Shown one piece after another: positions 41,879 to 50,461 of a DNA stretch of 64,000 nucleotides; position 1 is the first letter of the stretch, and every line of letters starts with the position of its first letter. The stretch comes from an uncultured Bacteroidota bacterium (lineage in GTDB: Bacteria > Bacteroidota > Bacteroidia > Chitinophagales > Chitinophagaceae). The stretch spans positions 22,750 through 86,749 of the forward strand of contig CAIQQR010000130.1 of NCBI GenBank assembly GCA_903874055.1, written 5' to 3'. The notes beneath the pieces were generated by a model. It saw nothing but the letters and a program-made list of their open reading frames with translations, was not told where the DNA came from and searched no databases. Both the position numbers and the translations under genes were made by a program.

Positions 41879-42770
41879 AGTTTGCCTCTTTTTTAATTTG
41901 TTTTAATAAATAAATCACAAGACCAATAGCAAAAATTCCCCAGTACATGGGTATGCTTTCGTCCATTGCCTTTTCCACTTGCGCTTGATTGCCTCTTACT
42001 GTATATAAAGTAATAATTGCAATTGCATTATTTATAAAATGCATTAACATGGACAACCAGATAGAACCTGAATACTCAAATATAAATCCTAGCAAAATAC
42101 CTAATAACATTCTTGATAAAAATCCAAAATAAGAAAAGTGAAAGGCACTAAATATAATTGCTGTAATCACAATAGATATTACTGCATGACCAGACCAATT
42201 TTTGATTGTTTTTTGTAAAGCACCTCTAAAAAATAATTCCTCCACTAATGCTGGTATCAATGCAACAGCAACAATATTAAAAAGTAAGTCACCAATTGAA
42301 TTCATTTTAGTCATCGCCAACATTGCTTGCTTATAGGTATTTTCTAAACCGGTTGCCCAAGCTTTAAAGTTGGTAGGTACTGGAATTTTTTCAGTTAAGC
42401 TAGCTGCTGAACCGCTTAATAAAAGGCCCACAAATGAAAGTAATAAAACCAAATACACTAATCTAATTGACTTTATACATTTAAAGCCCATGTTTTTAGC
42501 AATGCGTCCATTGGTGAAGAATGCTACAGCGAAACTTGGCACTAAAAAAGCAATTAAAGAGGCAAAAGCATTTGCAAATAGGGCAATATGTGCATTTTTC
42601 GCATCCAATAAGGCTAGTTGAGTTTCGGCAAAGCTTATGTGTAAATAACCCGCTACAATTGAAAAAGTAATAAGGCCACCAATGATTAAACTTATTGCCG
42701 TAATGCCCAATAAAAGGAAAAATAGGACAGGTGGACTCATATGGTATATACTTCTATCTTCAGATCTCAT
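41847..42770 (-). CDS. CPBP-family intramembrane protease
   Basis: This 307-residue membrane protein has about eight transmembrane helices and the CPBP (Abi/CAAX protease) motifs: EELFFRGALQKTIK (catalytic Glu-Glu and Arg), FSAFHFSYFGFLSRMLLGILLGF (His) and the last MLMHFINNAIAII. Such proteases process prenylated or bacteriocin-like peptides in other bacteria; the substrate here is unknown. It is the first gene of the CPBP-DUF2007-cdsA-psd unit and is divergent from dusB. Confidence 0.92.
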   Translation of the reverse strand: MRSEDRSIYHMSPPVLFFLLLGITAISLIIGGLITFSIVAGYLHISFAETQLALLDAKNAHIALFANAFASLIAFLVPSFAVAFFTNGRIAKNMGFKCIKSIRLVYLVLLLSFVGLLLSGSAASLTEKIPVPTNFKAWATGLENTYKQAMLAMTKMNSIGDLLFNIVAVALIPALVEELFFRGALQKTIKNWSGHAVISIVITAIIFSAFHFSYFGFLSRMLLGILLGFIFEYSGSIWLSMLMHFINNAIAIITLYTVRGNQAQVEKAMDESIPMYWGIFAIGLVIYLLKQIKKEANYEGLEKNIRE

Positions 42771-42788
42771 CTAAATAAAATTTATTGG

Positions 42789-42796
42789 TACATTTG
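42789..42796 (+). promoter_or_regulatory. -7 box (TACATTTG) of dusB
   Basis: An exact TAnnTTTG match lies 36 bp upstream of the dusB ATG, in the divergent region with the CPBP gene. Confidence 0.5.
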
Positions 42797-42832
42797 CACC
42801 AGCATCAATTAGATGCAAGATAATGAATTCAT

Positions 42833-43873
42833 ATGGTTTCTATAGGCAATATACAATTACCCGATTTTCCATTATTACTCGCTCCTATGGAGGATGTAAG
42901 TGATCCCCCATTTAGAGCAGTGTGCAAAGACAATGGGGCCGATTTAATGTACACGGAATTTATTAGTAGTGAAGGACTTATTAGAGATGCTATTAAAAGC
43001 AAACAAAAATTAGATATCTACGATTATGAACGCCCAATTGGCATTCAAATATTTGGTGGTGATGAGGAAGCATTGGCGCTTTGTACAAAAATTGTAGATA
43101 CGGTTAACCCCGATTTAATTGATATCAATTTTGGATGTCCTGTTAAAAAAGTGGCCATGAAAGGGGCTGGGGCTGGTGTTTTAAAAGATTTAGATTTAAT
43201 GGTACGTTTAACAGAAGCCGTAGTAAAGAGTACCAATTTGCCAGTGACCGTTAAAACAAGATTGGGCTGGGATGACAATAGTAAAAATATTAGAGAGGTT
43301 GCAGTTCGCTTACAAGATGTAGGCATAAAAGCCTTAGCAATTCATGGGCGTACACGTATGCAAATGTATAAGGGCGAAGCAGATTGGACTTTGATTGGGG
43401 AGGTAAAAAATGATCCGCGTATTACGATTCCAATTTTTGGGAACGGTGATATTAATTCTCCCGAAAAAGCAGTGGAGTATAAAAATAAGTATGGGGTAGA
43501 TGGAATTATGATTGGTCGAGCTGCTATTGGATATCCTTGGATTTTTAGAGAAATAAAACACTTTATTGAAACAGGTACCAAGCGTGCAGATCCTACTATT
43601 GAAGAGCGCGTAGAAGTGGCAAGAAAACATTTGCAAAAATCATTAGCGTGGAAAGGTCCTATTGCGGGAATTAATGAAATGAGAAGACACTATGCAAACT
43701 ATTTAAAAGGACTTCCTAGCATAAAAGATTATCGTGCCAAATTAGTACGCATCACAGACCCTGTTGAAATTGAAGCAGTGTTAGATGAAATTAAAGAACA
43801 ATACAAAGGTATGGTGATTGAGTCTGGTAAAATTGTTTTGGAAAATTACCACGAGCATTGCCCAATTAATTAA
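42833..43873 (+). CDS. dusB: tRNA-dihydrouridine synthase B
   Basis: DusB reduces a uridine in the D-loop of tRNA with FMN. The 346-residue product has the family features: LLAPMEDVSDPPFRAVCKDNGADLMYTEFISSEG, INFGCPVKKVAMKGAGAGVLKD (catalytic Cys), VKTRLGWDD, IHGRTRMQMYKGEADW and GNGDINSPEKAVEY, then the helical RNA-binding end. The start ATG 42833 is followed by MVSIGNIQLPDFPLLLAPM. It ends only 3 bp from the convergent glutathione peroxidase stop. Confidence 0.95.
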   Translation: MVSIGNIQLPDFPLLLAPMEDVSDPPFRAVCKDNGADLMYTEFISSEGLIRDAIKSKQKLDIYDYERPIGIQIFGGDEEALALCTKIVDTVNPDLIDINFGCPVKKVAMKGAGAGVLKDLDLMVRLTEAVVKSTNLPVTVKTRLGWDDNSKNIREVAVRLQDVGIKALAIHGRTRMQMYKGEADWTLIGEVKNDPRITIPIFGNGDINSPEKAVEYKNKYGVDGIMIGRAAIGYPWIFREIKHFIETGTKRADPTIEERVEVARKHLQKSLAWKGPIAGINEMRRHYANYLKGLPSIKDYRAKLVRITDPVEIEAVLDEIKEQYKGMVIESGKIVLENYHEHCPIN

Positions 43874-43876
43874 TTT

Positions 43877-44533
43877 TTATTTTGAATCAATAGCAGCAAT
43901 TACTTCAGGCGCTAAAGGATCCACTATCATTGGGAAATAATGCGTAAGTATCCCATTTTCATTTACTAAATATTTACAAAAATTCCACGCAGGTTCTTGA
44001 TGACACCATCCATTAATGGTCATATCCGACAACCATTTATGCACATCATTTTGATTATGCCCTTTAATAACACTTGATTTTTCCATTAATGGAAAACTAA
44101 CTCCATAATTTTTTTTACAAAAATTCACAATGTTTTGATTGTCCCCTGCTTCCTGTTCTTTAAAATCATTGGATGGAAAGCCAAGTATGACTAATTTGTC
44201 TCTATACTGAATAGACAATTTCTCCAAGGCTTCATATTGTGCAGTAAATCCACAATTACTTGCTGTGTTAACAATCAACACTTTTTTCCCTTTTAAGTTT
44301 TCAAAATTAAAATCATTGCCATTAATATCTTTCATATGTAAAGTGTAAAAAGATACTAGTGGTGCCACATTTTCTTTATTGGATTGGATTTGTTTTTTTC
44401 CAGCAGCTTTACTCGACCACATTATTGCAGGGTACATTGTTTTTAAAATAGATTGCCTGTACGACATGCCCGTTTTTTTCATAAGCAATGTGGCAGTAAC
44501 CAAAACACCTAGGGCGATGGCAATTTTTATCAT
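43877..44533 (-). CDS. Glutathione peroxidase-family thiol peroxidase with N-terminal anchor
   Basis: This 218-residue protein has the GPx thioredoxin fold: GKKVLIVNTASNCGFTAQYEALEKL with a peroxidatic Cys in place of selenocysteine, ILGFPSNDFKEQEAGDNQNI, and WNFCKYLVNENG. Bacterial GPx proteins usually use thioredoxin. An N-terminal hydrophobic helix (IKIAIALGVLVTATLLM) and about 45 further residues precede the domain, so it is probably anchored in the membrane facing the periplasm; this extension is longer than in the usual 160-residue forms. The ATG at 44533 is preferred over the TTG of the ORF track. Confidence 0.92.
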   Translation of the reverse strand: MIKIAIALGVLVTATLLMKKTGMSYRQSILKTMYPAIMWSSKAAGKKQIQSNKENVAPLVSFYTLHMKDINGNDFNFENLKGKKVLIVNTASNCGFTAQYEALEKLSIQYRDKLVILGFPSNDFKEQEAGDNQNIVNFCKKNYGVSFPLMEKSSVIKGHNQNDVHKWLSDMTINGWCHQEPAWNFCKYLVNENGILTHYFPMIVDPLAPEVIAAIDSK

Positions 44534-44588
44534 GATTGTTTTTTTATTTTTCAAACCAGATCCAATATTTATATTTTGAGCGCCTGTA

Positions 44589-45956
44589 TTATCCTATTAA
44601 TCTTTTTAACAACCAGCTTTTACCTTTATATGGTGGGTATTTGAAACTAGGATCAATAAAAGTAGGCGTTTTTAATACCGACTTGGTATGCGTAAAGGTA
44701 TTAAAACTAGATTTTCCATGATAAGCACCTGTACCACTAAAGCCTCTTCCTCCAAAAGGTAAATTGTGGTTAGTGATATGCATGGTTGCATTATTAATAC
44801 AAGCACCACCCGAAGGAACATTGGTTAACCAATAAGCTTCGTCTGCTTTATTTTCAGTAAATACATAAAATGCTAAAGGATTTGGATTTTTCTGAATTAC
44901 AGCCAACGCTTCTTCATTTGATTGATACGTTATAATAGGAAGGATTGGACCAAAAATTTCGTCTTTCATGATATTCGCATTTTCATGAATGCCGGTCATA
45001 ATAGTGGGTTCAATAAACAAGGTTGCTTTGTCCGATTTACCACCATATAAAATCTCTCCTTCAGATAAATAGGATGCTAAACGCGTCCATTGTCTTTCAT
45101 TAATAATTTTACCATAATGTTCGGACGCAGCAGCATCCTCGCCATAAAATTGTTGAATTGCTTTTATTAATTCTTTTACGAACGCTTCTTTTAGTTCAGT
45201 TGGTACTAATACATAATCGGGAGCGATACACATTTGTCCAGCATTTGAGAATTTTGGACTCGCTAAACGTCGTGCTGCCACTCTTAAATTGGCATCAGAA
45301 GTAATCACAGCAGGGCTTTTACCACCTAACTCTAAAGTTACGGGCACTAATTGTTCAGCAGCATTCTTGTAAATAATTTTACCTACAGCTGTACTTCCTG
45401 TATAAAAAATATGATCAAATCTATTTTCAGTTAACAATGGAGGTAACACCGTTGCACCCTCTCCTTCTAAATACAAAATATAATTATTAGGAAATAAAGC
45501 ATCAATAATTTTGCCCATCACTTTTGCAGTTGCTGGCGCAAATTCACTCGGTTTTAATACTGCACAATTACCTCCTGCGATGGCACCAATTAATGGCGTA
45601 AATAATAACTGGAAAGGATAATTCCATGGAGCAATAATACATACTACACCCAATGGTTCTTGAACAGTATAACTCGTAGAAGGTTGATTCACCAAATTAG
45701 TTGCAACTGTATTAGGCTGCATCCAAGATTTTAAATGCTCAATGGTATCATTCAGTTCACTCAGGAAAAAGCCAATTTCTGTAGCCCATGCGTCCTCGTC
45801 TGTTTTTTTCAAATCAGCATAAAGTGCCTGATAAAGTTCTTTTTCGGACTCCAATACCACTTTTTTAAGCCTTTTAAGCTGATTTAACCTAAAATCATAG
45901 GATTGAGTAGCTCCAGATAAAAAATAAGCGCGTAGATTTTCGATAGATACTTGCAT
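44589..45956 (-). CDS. NAD(P)-dependent aldehyde dehydrogenase (class 3-like)
   Basis: This 455-residue ALDH has the catalytic Cys in SNAGQMCIAPDYVL and the general base Glu in VTLELGGKSPAVI. The start is MQVSIENLRAYFL and the fold lacks an N-terminal extension, as in class 3 ALDHs, which act on medium to long aliphatic or aromatic aldehydes. The C-terminus GAYHGKSSFNTFTHTKSVL is typical. It is next to, but transcribed away from, the sugar-oxidation block; I see no direct evidence that it is part of it. Confidence 0.92.
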   Translation of the reverse strand: MQVSIENLRAYFLSGATQSYDFRLNQLKRLKKVVLESEKELYQALYADLKKTDEDAWATEIGFFLSELNDTIEHLKSWMQPNTVATNLVNQPSTSYTVQEPLGVVCIIAPWNYPFQLLFTPLIGAIAGGNCAVLKPSEFAPATAKVMGKIIDALFPNNYILYLEGEGATVLPPLLTENRFDHIFYTGSTAVGKIIYKNAAEQLVPVTLELGGKSPAVITSDANLRVAARRLASPKFSNAGQMCIAPDYVLVPTELKEAFVKELIKAIQQFYGEDAAASEHYGKIINERQWTRLASYLSEGEILYGGKSDKATLFIEPTIMTGIHENANIMKDEIFGPILPIITYQSNEEALAVIQKNPNPLAFYVFTENKADEAYWLTNVPSGGACINNATMHITNHNLPFGGRGFSGTGAYHGKSSFNTFTHTKSVLKTPTFIDPSFKYPPYKGKSWLLKRLIG

Positions 45957-46111
45957 AAAAAACAGAATTATAAACTACAATTTAAGCTTTAATAACGAAA
46001 GGAATGAGGGATTTGTTCACTCATCAAAATAATTCTCTTTTTTCGAGAATTTTTAATAATTTAACGGGACGATTATTTAAACCGATTGTAAACCACACAA
46101 CAAAGATTGCT

Positions 46112-47566
46112 ATGTCGAAAAAAAAATCAGATAACTCGAGAAGGGATTTCATACGAAATTCAGCTTTAGCACTTGGCGGATTTTATATTATGCCAAGACA
46201 CGTATTAGGCGGTAAAGGATTTACTGCTCCAAGTGATAAATTACAAATTGCTGGAATTGGTGCTGGCGGAAAAGGAGAAGGAGATTTGTTCTCATTTTAT
46301 AATAGTGGAAAAGCAGATATCGCCTTTTTATGTGATGTGGATGAACGTCAAACAGCATTAAGCCGCAAGCGTTATCCTAAAGCAAAAGTATATAAGGATT
46401 ATAGAGAGATGTTAGAAAAAGAACATAAGTATATTGATGCTTGTTCGGTTTCTACTCCAGACCATATGCACGCAGTACAAGCAATGGCAGCTATGCAATT
46501 GCACAAACATGTTTATGTTCAAAAGCCAATGGCACATGACATTTATGAAGCAAGAATGATGACTAAGGCTGCTCATGATTATAATGTAGTCACTCAAATG
46601 GGTAACCAAGGTTCATCAGGTGATGGTGTGCGTATGCTACAAGATTGGTACAATGCTGGATTAATTGGAGATGTACATACTATTTATTGTTATACTGATA
46701 GACCGGTTTGGCCACAAGGTGTCATTCGCCCTGCGACTGCAAATGAAATTCCAAAAGAATTAGACTTTAATTTGTGGTTAGGAACTGCACCTGAAAAAAG
46801 TTATTTCACCGACTTATTACCATTTAACTGGAGAGGTTGGTGGGATTACGGAACCGGTGCATTAGGTGATATGGCTTGTCATATTATGGCGCCTGCATTT
46901 GCTGTTTTAGGATTAGGATATCCAGTGGCTGCTGAATGTAGTGTTGCTACACGTTATACTGCTCCATGGCAAAGAGTTTACTCACCAGATAGTCCGCCAG
47001 CATCTTCTCATATCATTTTAACTTTCAAAGGTCAAAATGGTAAGCCAGATATTAAATTACATTGGATGGATGGTGGTATTCAACCGGAGCGTCCAGCAGA
47101 ATTAGGACCTAATGAAGTAATGGGCGATGGTGGTAATGGCGTTATTTTTGAAGGTACTAAAGGAAAAATGATGGCGGGTACATATGGTGTTAATCCTCAA
47201 TTATTACCTACTAACTTAACTGCTCAAACCAAAGTTCCTCAAACAGTTGATCGTGTGAAAGGCGGTGCTGAAGGACACTACTCTGCATGGGTTGAAGCAT
47301 GTATCGCAGGTACAGGTAGCAAGGAAGCAAAAACTTTAAGTTCTCATTTTGATATTGCAGGTCCATTAACTGAATCTGTTTTAATGGGTAACCTAGCTAT
47401 CAGAAGTTACGACTATAAAGGAACAGACAAGAAAGGATTAACCACTTATCCTGGCCGCAATATTCAATTAACTTGGGATGGACCAAATATGAAAATTACC
47501 AACTTTGAACCAGCAAATCAGTTTGTTAAGCGAACTTATCGTGCAGGTTGGAGCTTGGGCGTTTAA
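46112..47566 (+). CDS. Tat-exported Gfo/Idh/MocA-family oxidoreductase
   Basis: This 484-residue protein has a twin-arginine signal (SRRDFIRNSALALGGFYIMP), then the NAD(P)-binding half (KLQIAGIGAGGKGEGD, then YIDACSVSTPDHMHAVQAM, and HVYVQKPMAHDIYEA with the EKP-like motif as QKP) and the Gfo/Idh/MocA C-terminal half. Such Tat-borne members are folded with tightly bound cofactor before export and act on sugars in the periplasm. The ORF track starts 36 codons early; ATG 46112 (MSKKKSDNSRRDF) is right. It heads the sugar-oxidation block and ends with a strong terminator. The exact substrate is unknown. Confidence 0.9.
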   Translation: MSKKKSDNSRRDFIRNSALALGGFYIMPRHVLGGKGFTAPSDKLQIAGIGAGGKGEGDLFSFYNSGKADIAFLCDVDERQTALSRKRYPKAKVYKDYREMLEKEHKYIDACSVSTPDHMHAVQAMAAMQLHKHVYVQKPMAHDIYEARMMTKAAHDYNVVTQMGNQGSSGDGVRMLQDWYNAGLIGDVHTIYCYTDRPVWPQGVIRPATANEIPKELDFNLWLGTAPEKSYFTDLLPFNWRGWWDYGTGALGDMACHIMAPAFAVLGLGYPVAAECSVATRYTAPWQRVYSPDSPPASSHIILTFKGQNGKPDIKLHWMDGGIQPERPAELGPNEVMGDGGNGVIFEGTKGKMMAGTYGVNPQLLPTNLTAQTKVPQTVDRVKGGAEGHYSAWVEACIAGTGSKEAKTLSSHFDIAGPLTESVLMGNLAIRSYDYKGTDKKGLTTYPGRNIQLTWDGPNMKITNFEPANQFVKRTYRAGWSLGV

Positions 47567-47588
47567 TATTAATCCTCAAATACATTTC

Positions 47589-47622
47589 AAAATCCTCTCG
47601 AAGTTTCGAGAGGATTTTTTTT
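47589..47622 (+). terminator. Intrinsic terminator after the Tat Gfo/Idh/MocA gene
   Basis: The stem AATCCTCTCGA/TCGAGAGGATT has a short loop (AGTT) and is followed by eight T. The CCTCTCG core is shared with the terminator at 58752. Confidence 0.9.
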
Positions 47623-47690
47623 GTTTAACTTCGAAAGGTAAATTGCTACTAAAGCTAAAAGAGCAAAACACTAATTTAAAAATAAGCGTA

Positions 47691-48869
47691 ATGAGTAATA
47701 ATGTAAGTGATCTATTTTTATTAAGAAAAGATATCCATTTTTTAAACTTTGGTTCATTTGGTGCAACGCCAAAACCTATTTTTGATGACTATCAAAATTG
47801 GCAAAAAGTATTAGAAGCCGAACCCGTTCAATTCATTGCGTTTGATGGAGTAGCCTACTTAGAGGAGTCTCGTGCTGCTTTAGCCAAATTTGTACATGTT
47901 GATGATAAAGATGACTTAGTATATATTACCAACCCAAGCTTTGCAATAAATATTATTGCAAAGTCATTTCCTTTAGAAGCAGGGGATGAAATTTTAGCTA
48001 CAGATATTGAGTACGGGGCTTGTGACAGAACATGGGATTATTATTGCGCACAAAAGAAAGCAATTTACAAGCGACAAAAAATTAGTTTACCCATTACAAC
48101 TAAGGAACAATTTATTGAAGACTTTTTTAAAGGACTTACTCCCAAAACAAAAGCAATTTTTATTAGTCATATCACAAGTGCAACAGCACTCATATTTCCA
48201 GTAAAAGAAATTTGTGAAATAGCTAAGTCAAAAGGTTTAATCACTATTGTGGATGGAGCACATGCGCCAGCACATATTGATTTAAAAATAAATGAATTGG
48301 CAGTTGATTTTTATGTAGCTGCATGTCACAAATGGATGATGGCGCCAAAAGGAGCCAGCTTTTTATATGCGCACAAAAGTGTACAACATATCTGCGAACC
48401 GTTGGTAGTAAGTTGGGGCTATAAAGCTTTAAAGCCCTCCCACTCTACTTTTTTAGATTATCACCAAATGATTGGTACAAGAGACTTTTCAGCATTTTTA
48501 TCAGTACCAAAAAGTATCGAATTCATGAAGGAAAATAATTGGACTGAAGTGGCTAAACAATGTCGCGAAACCGTACTTTCCAATGCTCCTTTATTTTACG
48601 AATTATTAGGCACTCAACCAATCAGCCCATTAAATAATGAATGGATTGGTCAAATGATCAGTATTCCAATGCATACAAAGGAGCCAGAAGTGTTACAAAG
48701 AAAGCTATTTAAAGAATTTAACATTGAAATTCCTATCATGCGTCAAGGAGATGATATTTATATGCGCTACTCAATAAATGCTTTTAATACAAAGCAAGAT
48801 TTGGAAGCATTGCACAATGCATTAACAACCATAATAAAAACGACGGATTTAATACAAGTGAAAAAATAA
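47691..48869 (+). CDS. Class V aminotransferase-fold PLP enzyme (isopenicillin N epimerase-like)
   Basis: This 392-residue PLP enzyme has FGSFGATPKPIFDDYQNW at the start, the aspartate in TIVDGAHAPAHIDL and the PLP lysine in ACHKWMMAPKGASFLYA. It resembles isopenicillin N epimerase-like and cysteine-desulfurase-like members of class V; the reaction cannot be fixed by sequence. The ORF track starts 62 codons early through the terminator of the upstream gene; ATG 47691 (MSNNVSDLFLLRKDIHFLNF) is right. It has no export signal, so is cytosolic. It is convergent with the Tat isomerase across a shared terminator. Confidence 0.9.
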   Translation: MSNNVSDLFLLRKDIHFLNFGSFGATPKPIFDDYQNWQKVLEAEPVQFIAFDGVAYLEESRAALAKFVHVDDKDDLVYITNPSFAINIIAKSFPLEAGDEILATDIEYGACDRTWDYYCAQKKAIYKRQKISLPITTKEQFIEDFFKGLTPKTKAIFISHITSATALIFPVKEICEIAKSKGLITIVDGAHAPAHIDLKINELAVDFYVAACHKWMMAPKGASFLYAHKSVQHICEPLVVSWGYKALKPSHSTFLDYHQMIGTRDFSAFLSVPKSIEFMKENNWTEVAKQCRETVLSNAPLFYELLGTQPISPLNNEWIGQMISIPMHTKEPEVLQRKLFKEFNIEIPIMRQGDDIYMRYSINAFNTKQDLEALHNALTTIIKTTDLIQVKK

Positions 48870-48902
48870 AAAAAGGCGCTCAATATTTGAGCGCCTTTTT
48901 TT
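48867..48902. terminator. Bidirectional intrinsic terminator
   Basis: The stem GGCGCTCAA/TTGAGCGCC (48875-48883/48887-48895) with a 3-nt loop is flanked by A7 and T7. It separates the convergent class V enzyme and sugar isomerase genes. Confidence 0.93.
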
Positions 48903-48917
48903 ATAGCGTAAAGCGAA

Positions 48918-49778
48918 TTACCATTTCAATGTTTTCAAATAAGTTGCATCTGCTTTAGCTGCATCTAATTCGGTTGTACCTGTATACGCTTCTTGTTCAA
49001 CAATCATATGTTGAACACCACGTTTAGCTACTTTTGGTAAAAGCGATTTATAATCAATCGTTCCTTTTCCAATAATACAAGACTCATGTCCTTCCGGCGT
49101 ATTTGTTTTTACTAAATCTTTTACGTGCACTAGTTTAAAACGATTTGGATGTTTGTCCATATAGGCAATAGGATCCACCCCTGCTGCAACTGTCCAATAC
49201 ATATCCATTTCAAAATCAACTGTTGCAGGGTTGGTATTGTTCATCATTAAATCCTGAGGTACTACCCCGTCCATTGCTTTAAAAGAATAGTCGTGATTAT
49301 GATAAGCAAAACGAATACCATGCTTTTTAGCAATGTCTCCGCATGCATTAAATTCGTCTGCAAACTTTTTAAAATTATCTAAAGATTTTTGTGGGCCCTT
49401 GTATGGACAAATTAAATATTTCATTCCAATCTCAGCAGCTTCTGCAGCTTTACGATCAAAATTGTTAGTATTGTCGCAATGTGCAGATACTAAATTCATT
49501 CCCAACTCGTCCATATGTTTTTTGAACTCAGTATTTTTCATACCCCAAAAAATTCCTTTCTCTCCTTCAAAGCTTTCAATTTTTTTATAACCAGATTGAG
49601 ACAAATGTTTTAATACTGCTATAGGATCCTTAGCTAAAGCCTCTTTTACTGTCCATAACTGAATACCAAAAGAATTTGTAGCAGGCGCCAATGCCATTAA
49701 TTCATTTTTGAATGGAATTAATAAACCTAACCCAACAAAAGTAGAGTTGTGGATAAATGATCTTCTTGAATGATTCAT
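48918..49778 (-). CDS. Tat-exported sugar phosphate isomerase/epimerase-type TIM barrel
   Basis: This 286-residue protein has a twin-arginine signal (HSRRSFIHNSTFVGLGLLIP) followed by an AP-endonuclease-2-like TIM barrel: SFGIQLWTVKEAL, VSAHCDNTNNFDRKAAEAAEIGMKYLICPY, FAYHNHDYSF, VDFEMDMYWTVAAGVDP, FKLVHVKDL and MIVEQEAYTG. The metal ligands Glu, Asp, His and Glu appear conserved. Such proteins isomerise or epimerise free sugars or keto-sugars. Its export and the neighbouring GMC dehydrogenase suggest work on oxidised sugars in the periplasm. Transcription ends at the terminator at 48867. Confidence 0.9.
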   Translation of the reverse strand: MNHSRRSFIHNSTFVGLGLLIPFKNELMALAPATNSFGIQLWTVKEALAKDPIAVLKHLSQSGYKKIESFEGEKGIFWGMKNTEFKKHMDELGMNLVSAHCDNTNNFDRKAAEAAEIGMKYLICPYKGPQKSLDNFKKFADEFNACGDIAKKHGIRFAYHNHDYSFKAMDGVVPQDLMMNNTNPATVDFEMDMYWTVAAGVDPIAYMDKHPNRFKLVHVKDLVKTNTPEGHESCIIGKGTIDYKSLLPKVAKRGVQHMIVEQEAYTGTTELDAAKADATYLKTLKW

Positions 49779-49816
49779 AATATAGTTTTTGCAATCGTTT
49801 GAATAAAATAAAAAAT

Positions 49817-49851
49817 AAAAGGCGAGACACTTTTTACAGCACTCGCCTTTT
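49817..49851 (-). terminator. Terminator between the gluconate 2-dehydrogenase-type subunit 3 and isomerase genes
   Basis: The stem AAAAGGCGAG/CTCGCCTTTT (49817-49826/49842-49851), read on the minus strand, is followed by TTTT and an AT-rich tail. It would end the GMC-small-subunit transcript 16 bp after its stop. Confidence 0.75.
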
Positions 49852-49866
49852 ACATTTAAGGTTTAA

Positions 49867-50433
49867 TTAGCTAGTTGCCCAAGCCTTGTCTCCTTTTTTA
49901 TATGGATAAGATCCTACAAATTTTCCTGGTACTGCAACATAACGTAATGCTTTTGTTGCACCCACTTCTGAAGTAAAGAATCCAGACAATGTCAATTGTT
50001 TAAACATTGTGAAGTAATGCTTAGGATCTTCAGGTTTAGCTGTTTTTTGATACTCCTTCGCTTCTTTATCTAAAGACACTAACAATGCTTTACGTTGTTC
50101 TGGAGTAGACTCCATGAAGCCTTTGCTATTTAATTTCTTAGACGCTTCGTCTAATTTTTTAATACCCTCAATGAAAATAGTTTGGTCTTTTGCTTCATAA
50201 CAATCATTCACCATTACTTTCATAAACTCACCCACTTTTGCATCTTTTGCACCAGGAGTAGCCGTTTTTGGAATAATCGTTTCAGCAACTTCATCTAAAA
50301 ATGCAACATCATCTTTAGAAAGTGAAATGCCTTTAGTATTGGTTTTGCAACCAGATAAAAAAGCTTCAGCGCCCAATACCGCACCACCAGTTAAGATGGC
50401 AACTCTTGATAAGGCTTCTCTTCGATTCATCAT
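49867..50433 (-). CDS. Gluconate 2-dehydrogenase subunit 3-family protein (small subunit of GMC dehydrogenase), Tat lipoprotein
   Basis: This 188-residue protein has a Tat-type start MMNRREALSRVAILTGGAVLG and a lipobox LSGC, so it is probably exported by Tat and lipid-anchored. The rest is a helical gluconate_2-dh3 domain (FLDEVAETIIPKTATPGAKDAKVGEFM, then GFFTSEVGATKALRYVAVPG). In sorbose/glucoside-3 and gluconate dehydrogenases this subunit chaperones and anchors the large flavin subunit, which itself lacks a signal. It is 28 bp downstream of the GMC gene on the same strand, which fits a single complex. Confidence 0.92.
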   Translation of the reverse strand: MMNRREALSRVAILTGGAVLGAEAFLSGCKTNTKGISLSKDDVAFLDEVAETIIPKTATPGAKDAKVGEFMKVMVNDCYEAKDQTIFIEGIKKLDEASKKLNSKGFMESTPEQRKALLVSLDKEAKEYQKTAKPEDPKHYFTMFKQLTLSGFFTSEVGATKALRYVAVPGKFVGSYPYKKGDKAWATS

Positions 50434-50461
50434 AAAATTATTTTTTAAAAAATTAATTAAA

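Noticed and set aside
47505-47690. 62-residue N-terminal extension of the class V enzyme
   Set aside because: It overlaps the end of the Gfo/Idh gene and its terminator; the family start fits ATG 47691.
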